NCBI GenBank assembly: GCA_030831445.1
Contig: JAURLB010000005.1
Span: 1 to 5,396 of the forward strand
Direction of reading: 5' to 3'
Source: Candidatus Nanopelagicales bacterium
Lineage (GTDB): Bacteria > Actinomycetota > Actinomycetes > S36-B12 > UBA5976
DNA length: 5,396 bases
Shown: piece by piece, positions 1 to 5,396 of the stretch
Numbering within the stretch: position 1 is the stretch's first letter
Layout: the number at the start of each line of letters is the position of its first letter
Program-made: the position numbers and the translations under genes
Notes under the pieces: generated by a model
What the model was told of the DNA's origin: nothing
The model's input: the letters and a program-made list of their open reading frames with translations, nothing else
Databases searched by the model: none

Positions 1-687
1 ACGGCAGCTCGACTTGAGCGCAATTCTCTTGGGCCTGAACATGTGAACCGAGATCTTGGTAAGCAAATCAAAAAAATTGCAGGTGAGTTATTCCAGGGCT
101 ATGTCCATTTGAAATCTCGAATTTCAGCACTGCGTTATCTACTTGCAGTCGTCGTTCACCGAATGGCATTTGGTTTAGCAACTGTTCAGGCAATCATTTT
201 GATTCGACAATCATTATCGACCGCTCTTGCTGAATTCACGTTTGTCGTGGGTGGTGCTGCAGCTGGCGCATTCTTTGCCGCAGTCAGTGCACCAGCAATG
301 GTTGGAAAACTTTCAATTCGATTGTGGCCAACATATGTACTTTCAGTGAGCTCTATTGCTGCGGCGTTGGCACTACTCGGCACAATCACTCAAGTTGGAT
401 CACTAACGTCAATCATCCTGTTAATTGTCAGTGCATTCTTCTTGGGTTTTGCGGGGCAAACCATCAAGGTGTGTAGTGATTCTGTAATTCAAGCAGAAGT
501 GAGCGATACCCATCGAGGTCGTGTCTTCGCTATCTATGACATGGCAGTGAATGTGGGATTAGTGATTGGCATTGTTGCAAGCGCTTTTGGAATCTCTGAT
601 GATGGCAGAAGTTTGTGGCCAGTGATAGCAATTGCTGGATTACTGGCAACCGCCCCATTATTGCTGCGTATTCCACCACGCCAGTAA
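1..687 (+). CDS. MFS transporter, C-terminal half (5' end outside window)
   Basis: The reading frame is open from base 1 to the TAA at 685-687, giving 228 visible residues. A GTG at 43 is only an internal codon, because the upstream residues continue the same charged cytoplasmic loop. Visible order: a hydrophilic loop (about residues 1-43) matching the central loop between the two six-helix halves of MFS proteins, then about six hydrophobic segments near residues 46-68, 77-99, 110-128, 134-155, 176-197 and 206-223. The loop with HRGRVF (171-176) followed by a helix with YDMAVNVG (179-186) is typical of drug-efflux-like actinobacterial MFS proteins. The likely role is proton-coupled export in the cytoplasmic membrane; the substrate cannot be read from the sequence. 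From memory, an MFS gene beside the CCA-adding enzyme also occurs in other Actinobacteria. The last 30 bp overlap the convergent CCA gene. Family assignment is fairly sure, substrate unknown. Confidence 0.85.
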   Translation, partial: TAARLERNSLGPEHVNRDLGKQIKKIAGELFQGYVHLKSRISALRYLLAVVVHRMAFGLATVQAIILIRQSLSTALAEFTFVVGGAAAGAFFAAVSAPAMVGKLSIRLWPTYVLSVSSIAAALALLGTITQVGSLTSIILLIVSAFFLGFAGQTIKVCSDSVIQAEVSDTHRGRVFAIYDMAVNVGLVIGIVASAFGISDDGRSLWPVIAIAGLLATAPLLLRIPPRQ

Positions 688-2061
688 TTGTGCTTTTGCA
701 TTGTCTTTACTCATCGGTCCTTGATCAAGACGAAGTTCAAGTAGGTACGAATAAGCCTTACCAACACCTGGTCCTGCCGGAATTCCTAAGATTTCCATAA
801 TTTCCCTACCGTCGAGATCTGGTCGAATAGCGTTCAGTTCTTCTTCTGCCTGCAATTCCAGGATTCTTGCCTCTAATCCATCATAATTTCTACTTAATGC
901 GGCGGCACGTTGTTTATTTCTCGTTGTGCAATCCGCGCGAGTCAGTTTGTGTAGGCGAAGAAGTTCATCGCCAGCGTCCCTCACATATCGTCGTACTGCC
1001 GAATCTGTCCAATGACCAGTTCCATACCCATGAAAGCGAAGATGCAGTTCTATCAATTTTGTTACTGACTTCACAACATCGTTACTAAAACGAAGTTCTT
1101 GTAATCGTTTCTTTGCCATACGTGCACCAACAAGTTCGTGATGGTGAAATGACACTCCACCACCTGGTTCGTGTTTACGGGTTTTTGGTTTGCCGATGTC
1201 GTGCAGTAGGGCGGCAAGTCGCAGCACAATATCTGGTTCAAGTGTTGGTTCATGAATCTGTTCTAATTCAATTGCTTGCTCCAACACAATGAGAGAATGT
1301 TCGTAGACATCTTTATGACGATGATGCTCATCAATTTCAAGTTTTAGTGCAGGAATTTCTGGTAGCACGATATCGGCAATAGACGTTGCAATGAGAACCT
1401 CTAAGCCGGCGCGTGGATTGTTTGAGAGCAGTAATTTTTCTAACTCATCGCGAATTCGTTCACTTGAAATAATTGCAAGCCGGCTTGCCATATCGTGCAT
1501 TGCCTTCAGCACTGAATCTTCAATTGTGAAATTCAACTGACTTGCAAATCGCGCTGCGCGAAGCATTCGAAGTGGATCATCAGAAAAGGATTGTTCGGGT
1601 TTGCCTGGGGTAATAATCGTTTGGCTAGCAATGTGGTTCATTCCGCCAAATGGATCAAAAATTGAACCTTCTGGTAACACAATTGCAATGGCATTTATGG
1701 TGAAGTCACGGCGAGATAAGTCATCTTCGAGCGAGTCACCAAATTGCACGGCGGGTTTGCGTGAATTTTCATCATACGCCTCGGCTCGATAGGTGGTGAT
1801 TTCAATATTGTGACCGTTTTTCTGCAACCCAATGGTGCCAAACTCGATGCCGACTTCCCAGAGTGCATCAGCCCAACCCTTCACAATCTCAAGAATTCGT
1901 TCTGGGTTGGCATTTGTCGCAAAATCAAGGTCATTTTGGATGCGACCCATGACTGCATCACGAACCCAGCCGCCAACGAGTGCCAACTCAAAGCCAGCCT
2001 CGTCGAAGCGGGCTCCAAGCTCAACGGCAAGTTGGGGCAACTGATTGCTATTTGATTTCAC
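658..2061 (-). CDS. pcnA: CCA tRNA nucleotidyltransferase with HD domain
   Basis: This 467-residue enzyme adds or repairs the 3' CCA end of tRNAs from CTP and ATP in the cytoplasm. Numbering from the GTG at 2061: the class II nucleotidyltransferase head has LVGGWVRD (28-35) and the metal-binding pair D44 and D46 in NDLDFAT. RRDFTINAIA (117-126) and DPFGG (136-140) follow, then the DDPLRMLRAARFA motif (161-173) involved in nucleotide selection and ERIRDELEKLL (201-211). The C-terminal part is an HD-type domain with H255 in YEHS, H287-D288 in ALLHDIGK, and a further HHH cluster. Length and order match actinobacterial PcnA (Rv3907c, about 480 aa). The frame is open up to a TTG at 2115, but that start would add 18 non-conserved residues and run into the Nudix gene. 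The GTG start fits the homologous N-terminus and lies 7 nt after a TAGTCT hexamer. Despite the symbol, family knowledge makes CCA addition, not poly(A) synthesis, the expected activity. The 3' end overlaps the MFS gene. Confidence 0.95.
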   Translation of the reverse strand: MKSNSNQLPQLAVELGARFDEAGFELALVGGWVRDAVMGRIQNDLDFATNANPERILEIVKGWADALWEVGIEFGTIGLQKNGHNIEITTYRAEAYDENSRKPAVQFGDSLEDDLSRRDFTINAIAIVLPEGSIFDPFGGMNHIASQTIITPGKPEQSFSDDPLRMLRAARFASQLNFTIEDSVLKAMHDMASRLAIISSERIRDELEKLLLSNNPRAGLEVLIATSIADIVLPEIPALKLEIDEHHRHKDVYEHSLIVLEQAIELEQIHEPTLEPDIVLRLAALLHDIGKPKTRKHEPGGGVSFHHHELVGARMAKKRLQELRFSNDVVKSVTKLIELHLRFHGYGTGHWTDSAVRRYVRDAGDELLRLHKLTRADCTTRNKQRAAALSRNYDGLEARILELQAEEELNAIRPDLDGREIMEILGIPAGPGVGKAYSYLLELRLDQGPMSKDNAKAQLLAWWNTQQ

Positions 2062-2068
2062 AGGGCAG

Positions 2069-2074
2069 AGACTA
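2069..2074 (-). promoter_or_regulatory. Putative -10 element for a leaderless CCA-enzyme transcript
   Basis: On the minus strand this reads TAGTCT and fits the actinobacterial -10 pattern TANNNT. Seven nucleotides separate it from the GTG at 2061, the spacing expected if transcription starts at the start codon itself. No Shine-Dalgarno-like sequence precedes the GTG, which agrees with leaderless translation. No convincing -35 hexamer is seen: the slot at a 17-bp spacing (2092-2097) reads AAGGTT. A short degenerate motif, so prediction only. Confidence 0.5.
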
Positions 2075-2090
2075 CGAGGCAATCGCTGGC

Positions 2091-2096
2091 TAACCT
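2091..2096 (+). promoter_or_regulatory. Putative -10 element for a leaderless Nudix-DUF6049-murJ transcript
   Basis: TAACCT fits TANNNT and lies exactly 7 nt upstream of the ATG at 2104, mirroring the hexamer on the other strand. The spacer between it and the ATG has no Shine-Dalgarno sequence, so a leaderless mRNA starting at the A of ATG is the simplest reading. The -35 slot at a 17-bp spacing (2068-2073, GAGACT) is not consensus and overlaps the minus-strand -10. The two promoters may therefore compete for RNA polymerase. Confidence 0.5.
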
Positions 2097-2103
2097 TGCG
2101 CCT

Positions 2104-2568
2104 ATGAGTAATCAAAAGGTATATCGTCGCCGAAAGCGACCGGCTCGAGATGAGGTGAGCGCAGGGGGATTAGTGGTAGATCGAGCCACGAATCGTGCCG
2201 TCATCATCGGCCGGCGAAACACTCGAGGCAGACTGTTGTGGTCACTTCCCAAAGGCCATTTGGAAGAAAATGAATCTCCAGAAGAAGCCGCCATCCGCGA
2301 GGTGCTGGAAGAAACAGGATTAACTGGTGAGATTATTGCCGAACTTGGCGTTATTGATTTCACGTTCGCACAAAATGCAATTCGTATCCATAAAACTGTT
2401 CATCATTTTTTGATGTTTGTGCTTGAGGGCACGCTCAAAGCACAAGAAGGTGAAGTTGATGAGATTGCTTGGGTTGGACTTGACCAAATTGCATTGCGCT
2501 TGACTCATCAGGACGAAAAACAGTTAATTTCCAAAGCACACAAACTTTTGGCAGATTTATCGTCATGA
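2104..2568 (+). CDS. mutT4: Nudix hydrolase, MutT4-like
   Basis: This 154-residue cytoplasmic protein hydrolyses a nucleoside diphosphate linked to another moiety. The full Nudix box runs from G51 to L73: G51, then E57 after five residues, R65-E66 after seven more, E69-E70 and G72-L73, which matches GX5EX7REUXEEXGU. All metal-binding glutamates of the box are present. It is preceded by LWSLPKGH (45-52) and by a GG-led first strand (SAGGLVV, 19-25). The N-terminus is a short Arg/Lys-rich stretch (residues 5-15). Position next to a divergent CCA-adding enzyme and ahead of the DUF6049 gene matches Rv3908 (mutT4), though Rv3908 is longer (about 248 aa). The substrate (oxidised nucleotide, dinucleoside polyphosphate or other) cannot be inferred from the box, so the symbol rests on synteny. 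The ATG at 2104 is supported by the TAACCT hexamer upstream. The stop overlaps the next start as ATGA. Confidence 0.92.
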   Translation: MSNQKVYRRRKRPARDEVSAGGLVVDRATNRAVIIGRRNTRGRLLWSLPKGHLEENESPEEAAIREVLEETGLTGEIIAELGVIDFTFAQNAIRIHKTVHHFLMFVLEGTLKAQEGEVDEIAWVGLDQIALRLTHQDEKQLISKAHKLLADLSS

Positions 2569-4415
2569 AATTTGTTGCACGGCTGCTAATACTTGTTGTC
2601 GCTACTATGTCACTCAGTATTCAATCGAGTGTTGCAGTAAACAACGAGGCAGTACTGGTGAGTCAATCACCATTGTGGGTTTTGAAAAATCAAGCGGTCG
2701 AATTTGTTGTGAAAAGCGAAACTGCGCTTCAAGATGTCACCCTTCACATCGGTCAATCACCACTGATTGGCAGAAGTTCTTTGGATTCGTATCTAAAAGA
2801 CTCTCTGAGTGTCAGCTTTCGCAAACTTGATAACATCAGCGTAAGTCTCGATTCTGATCTGACAACCGTCACTCTTAATTCGCTCTCATTACCAACCTCG
2901 GGTGTATATGTAGTAGACATTCGAGACGGTGATACTTCAATTGTGACATCACTTATTAGTTACTCAAAGAGTGCAAACATCAAACCTCTGAACACAGTAA
3001 TTCTCTGGCCAATCTCTTCACCACCAACAGTGAGTCCACAAGATGAAAGTCTGGTTGATGACTATTGGCAGCAAAATTCCGGGTTAATTGAATCTGTAAA
3101 GTCACATCCGATTGATAATCGATTGTCGTGGTTACTTGACTCAGACGTGATCAGTTGGGCGGCATCTTCGGGCAACACAGACTGGATTAATGCCCTAAAA
3201 GCAGGTACATCCAATAGCGATGTTTATGTTGCACCGTATGCCAATAGCGATGTGAACGCACTGATTAAAGCTAGAAAAATGAAACTTGCCTTTGCGGCAA
3301 TCTCCTCAATTCTTCCTGTAACAAGTGCACTGGAGCGTTCAAATATTCCGCGAGCAATCGTCGGCACCTCTTTCAGTCCCAAAACCTGGGATTGGATAGA
3401 GAAACAAGGCCTCTATCTCAGTATTACATCAAATCAACAGTATCCAAGTTCAACATCAGTCTTTACACCAAGTGGTATTGTCACCAATCCAAATCAAAAC
3501 AAATCACTCGTCGTTGATAGACGAGCAAGCAAATTCATGAGTCAAGCACTCTTGGTTCCTGAAGTACAGAATCTGCAATTACTACAAGCCGATCTTTTCA
3601 TCACCGCCCTTGAACAACCACAAGCTAACCGAACCCTCGTTTTGCATCCAACTGTTTGGAATATGGGTGATGGCGCAAAAGAACCAGTTCTCGACATATT
3701 TACAACGAGTTGGCTGAAACCAATTGCAGCAAGTGATGCGATGCGTAAGCCAGTTACAGATCAACGCAATTTGGTGATCCGGGAAACTTCTACTCTTTCA
3801 AAGAAGCAACGTGATTTGATAACGAGACTTGAAACTTACAGAAAGAGGCTTGCACCATTTATCGCCGAGACAATTCACGATACACAAACGATTCATGCAG
3901 GACTCAGAGTTTCGTCTATCTTTGATACAAATCGAAACATAGTTGCCAAATCAACCGAAAATTACTTCAACGATTTACTCGACGCCGTGTCAATTGTGAG
4001 TAGTGGCAGTGTGATTTTTGCAGGTGAGTCAGGCGTTATCCCAATCACGATTCGAAATGACTTGAGTGTGCCGGTATACGTCAATGTTTTAGGGCAAGGG
4101 TTCCCCGAAGTCAGAGTTGATCTCGGTACTGTTGACTTTGTCGAGATTGGTGCAGGTCAACGAAAAAGTATAGAAATTCCCACGACCCTCTATGGATCAG
4201 AGAGCGCTTTCGTTGAATTGCAACTCGTGGATGCGCTAGGGAAGAAGATAGGCGAGACTAAGAGAATTGAAATTGCTTCAAGTGCTTACTCCACCATTGC
4301 TGGAGTCTTCGTTTCAATTGCTTTCGCACTCCTTTTCTTGTTACTCATTTACAACACTCAGAAACGAATCAGGGCATCAAGAGCGGCGACATTGGAGAAT
4401 TCACCACGTGAGTGA
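2565..4415 (+). CDS. DUF6049-like secreted protein anchored by one C-terminal membrane helix
   Basis: A 616-residue envelope protein of unknown function. It begins with a signal peptide: basic start (K2, R6), hydrophobic core at about 7-19, and likely cleavage after SVA (22-24). A long extracytoplasmic region follows. The segment at about 140-340 contains WLLDSD and VAPYANSDV (222-230), which resembles the PYxDxD-like stretch I recall from DUF6049 proteins such as Rv3909. Residues about 485-571 look like an Ig-like beta-sandwich (PITIRNDLSVPVYVNV and later strands). One transmembrane helix spans about 575-596, followed by a basic cytoplasmic tail (KRIRASR, 600-606), giving an N-out, C-in topology. 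It is shorter than Rv3909 (about 800 aa). The ATG overlaps the Nudix stop as ATGA, no strong Shine-Dalgarno is present, and the 3' end overlaps murJ by 8 bp, so translation is probably coupled. The link to MurJ is inferred from conserved neighbourhood. Family call rests mainly on synteny and architecture; no catalytic residues are recognised. Confidence 0.82.
   Translation: MKFVARLLILVVATMSLSIQSSVAVNNEAVLVSQSPLWVLKNQAVEFVVKSETALQDVTLHIGQSPLIGRSSLDSYLKDSLSVSFRKLDNISVSLDSDLTTVTLNSLSLPTSGVYVVDIRDGDTSIVTSLISYSKSANIKPLNTVILWPISSPPTVSPQDESLVDDYWQQNSGLIESVKSHPIDNRLSWLLDSDVISWAASSGNTDWINALKAGTSNSDVYVAPYANSDVNALIKARKMKLAFAAISSILPVTSALERSNIPRAIVGTSFSPKTWDWIEKQGLYLSITSNQQYPSSTSVFTPSGIVTNPNQNKSLVVDRRASKFMSQALLVPEVQNLQLLQADLFITALEQPQANRTLVLHPTVWNMGDGAKEPVLDIFTTSWLKPIAASDAMRKPVTDQRNLVIRETSTLSKKQRDLITRLETYRKRLAPFIAETIHDTQTIHAGLRVSSIFDTNRNIVAKSTENYFNDLLDAVSIVSSGSVIFAGESGVIPITIRNDLSVPVYVNVLGQGFPEVRVDLGTVDFVEIGAGQRKSIEIPTTLYGSESAFVELQLVDALGKKIGETKRIEIASSAYSTIAGVFVSIAFALLFLLLIYNTQKRIRASRAATLENSPRE
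3211..3253 (+). repeat. Two in-frame 13-bp direct repeats inside the DUF6049-like gene
   Basis: The 13-mer CCAATAGCGATGT occurs at 3211-3223 and again at 3241-3253, 30 bp (ten codons) apart and in the same frame. Each copy encodes NSDV (217-220 and 227-230), flanking VAPYA. It may be a trace of a short internal duplication, or chance around a conserved motif. Confidence 0.6.
4394..4397 (+). promoter_or_regulatory. Putative Shine-Dalgarno for murJ
   Basis: GGAG lies 10 nt before the GTG at 4408, inside the end of the upstream gene. It supports the GTG as the start over the later in-frame GTG at 4423 and ATG at 4444. The spacing is slightly long but usable. Confidence 0.45.
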
Positions 4416-5396
4416 ACCGGGAGTGCTACGAAGCAGTGGGCTCATGGCGTTGGGCACGATTGCTTCGCGCATTACTGGAATTTTGCGTGACATTACGATG
4501 GTCACGGCACTTGGGTTAGCACTTCTCAGCGATGCATTCTCTCTGGGAAACACGTTGCCCAGCATTATTTATCTTCTATTAATTGGTGGAGCGCTGAATG
4601 CTATTTTCATTCCGCAAATTGTTCGACACTTTGAAAATGATGCAGATAAGGGTAAGCGTTTCATTGATCAACTCTTGAGTGCCACCATCGCGGTACTTTT
4701 TATCGTCACGTTGCTCGCAGTTCTATTTGCTCCAACTTTGATAGGTGTCTTTGCTCCAACTGACATGTCAGAAGCACAATTTGAGCTTGCCGTGGCATTT
4801 GCTCGGTTTTGTTTGCCTCAAGTCTTTTTCTATGGATTGTTCACAATGGTGCAACAAGTTTTGAATGCACGTAATCGTTTTACGCTTTCATTTTTTGCAC
4901 CAGTTTTGAACAATATTATTGCAATCACAGTTTTTGTGAGTTTCATTGTGGTTTCAAGTCCACTGGCGGTTTCTAGTTTGGAGTTACCAGCAGAGCACAT
5001 TGCCCTGCTGGGGCTTGGATCAACATTTGGTGTTGCCCTGCAGGCCCTTATTTTGCTACCAGCGTTGAGTCAAATTGGGTATCGATTCAGTTTTAATTTT
5101 GCCTGGAAAGAAACTGACTTAGGCAAAACTCTGCAGTTAGCAAAGTGGACGATTGCATTGATTGCCGTCAACCAAATCGCATACATCGTGGTAACACGTT
5201 TTGTTACCTCAGCCAACATAGAGGCTGTGCTCACAAATAGTACGGCTGCCGGACTAACGACCTACCAAAAAGCAAACTTGATTTATATCTTGCCTCATTC
5301 CGTTATCACTATTTCACTTATTACTGCCCTACTTCCTCGCTTGAGCGCGAGTGCTAATCAAAAGGATGAAAAGGGTTTTGGTGATCTTGTTTCATA
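4408..5396 (+). CDS. murJ: Lipid II flippase MurJ (MviN), N-terminal part (3' end outside window)
   Basis: This polytopic membrane protein of the MOP superfamily moves lipid II across the cytoplasmic membrane for peptidoglycan synthesis. The frame is open from GTG 4408 to the window end: 329 codons plus two bases, roughly the first eight or nine of the family's 14 helices. Family motifs include SRITGILRD (20-28), with R21 and R27 matching the conserved arginines near the N-terminus of E. coli MurJ. D42 in SDAF, NTLPSIIYLLLIGGALNAIFIP (48-69), LPQVFFYG near helix 4-5, LNARNRF, and YQKANLIYILPHSV followed by ALLPRLS also fit. The NTLP and GGALN form is the actinobacterial one and lacks the LLRR arginine pair of E. 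coli. The GTG overlaps the upstream stop by 8 bp (GTGAGTGA) and has GGAG upstream, so it is probably coupled to the DUF6049 gene. Many actinobacterial MviN proteins carry a C-terminal pseudokinase region; whether this one does lies outside the window. Confidence 0.93.
   Translation, partial: MSEPGVLRSSGLMALGTIASRITGILRDITMVTALGLALLSDAFSLGNTLPSIIYLLLIGGALNAIFIPQIVRHFENDADKGKRFIDQLLSATIAVLFIVTLLAVLFAPTLIGVFAPTDMSEAQFELAVAFARFCLPQVFFYGLFTMVQQVLNARNRFTLSFFAPVLNNIIAITVFVSFIVVSSPLAVSSLELPAEHIALLGLGSTFGVALQALILLPALSQIGYRFSFNFAWKETDLGKTLQLAKWTIALIAVNQIAYIVVTRFVTSANIEAVLTNSTAAGLTTYQKANLIYILPHSVITISLITALLPRLSASANQKDEKGFGDLVS

Noticed and set aside
720..729. Perfect 10-bp palindrome CTTGATCAAG near the convergent gene ends, considered as a terminator stem.
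   Set aside because: No loop, no T-tract, and it lies in conserved-looking coding sequence (RLDQG) of the CCA enzyme; likely chance.
615..800. Plus-strand 61-codon frame spanning the convergent overlap.
   Set aside because: Overlaps two well-supported genes in other frames and shows no domain or ribosome site.
867..1088. Plus-strand 73-codon open frame antisense to the CCA-enzyme C-terminus.
   Set aside because: Shadow of the real minus-strand gene; composition is not protein-like and no initiation signal is seen.
1810..2055. Overlapping plus-strand open frames of 70-81 codons opposite the CCA enzyme.
   Set aside because: They lie antisense to conserved catalytic-domain codons, have no promoter or ribosome site and no recognisable protein features.
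4726..4761. 12-bp direct repeat TTTGCTCCAACT at 4726-4737 and 4750-4761.
   Set aside because: Both copies encode FAPT in a part of MurJ where the family normally has two similar AP-containing helix turns, so conserved protein sequence is a sufficient explanation.
4761..4770. Perfect palindrome TGACATGTCA, considered as an operator.
   Set aside because: It lies deep inside the murJ coding region with no nearby promoter; expected by chance.
1..5396. Search for CRISPR repeats, tRNA or rRNA genes, insertion sequences and attachment sites.
   Set aside because: Nearly every base is within five ordinary coding regions; no repeat array, tRNA-like cloverleaf or transposase signature was seen by reading.

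Overview
The window looks like a piece of an actinobacterial chromosome with an unusually low GC content, in the mid-40s percent estimated by eye from a few lines. The gene order CCA-adding enzyme (minus), Nudix hydrolase, DUF6049-type membrane protein, MurJ/MviN (all plus) is the classic actinobacterial arrangement that corresponds to pcnA-mutT4-Rv3909-mviN near the replication origin of Mycobacterium tuberculosis. The modest GC, tight packing and gene overlaps fit a streamlined freshwater actinobacterium of the acI/Nanopelagicales type. That lineage assignment is inference, and no species can be named from the sequence alone.

Layout. Positions 1-687 (+) hold the C-terminal half of a major facilitator superfamily transporter cut by the window start. 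It converges on, and overlaps by 30 bp, a complete class II CCA tRNA nucleotidyltransferase with an HD domain on the minus strand (658-2061). A 42-bp divergent spacer (2062-2103) carries two facing -10-like hexamers, each exactly 7 nt from its start codon, which suggests leaderless transcripts both ways. On the plus strand follow a MutT4-like Nudix hydrolase (2104-2568), a secreted and membrane-anchored DUF6049-like protein (2565-4415) and the first 329 codons of the lipid II flippase MurJ (4408 to the window end). These three are joined by 4-bp and 8-bp overlaps and look like one translationally coupled operon.

How they may work together. The CCA enzyme matures tRNA 3' ends, and the Nudix enzyme probably hydrolyses a nucleoside diphosphate derivative. 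MurJ flips lipid II for peptidoglycan synthesis. The DUF6049 protein has an external domain plus one C-terminal membrane anchor and is coupled to murJ, so an envelope role close to MurJ is a reasonable but untested guess. No gene-free stretch longer than 42 bp exists. I saw no RNA gene, mobile element, CRISPR array or clear terminator. Nothing here supports a wholly new system; the least understood item is the DUF6049 protein.
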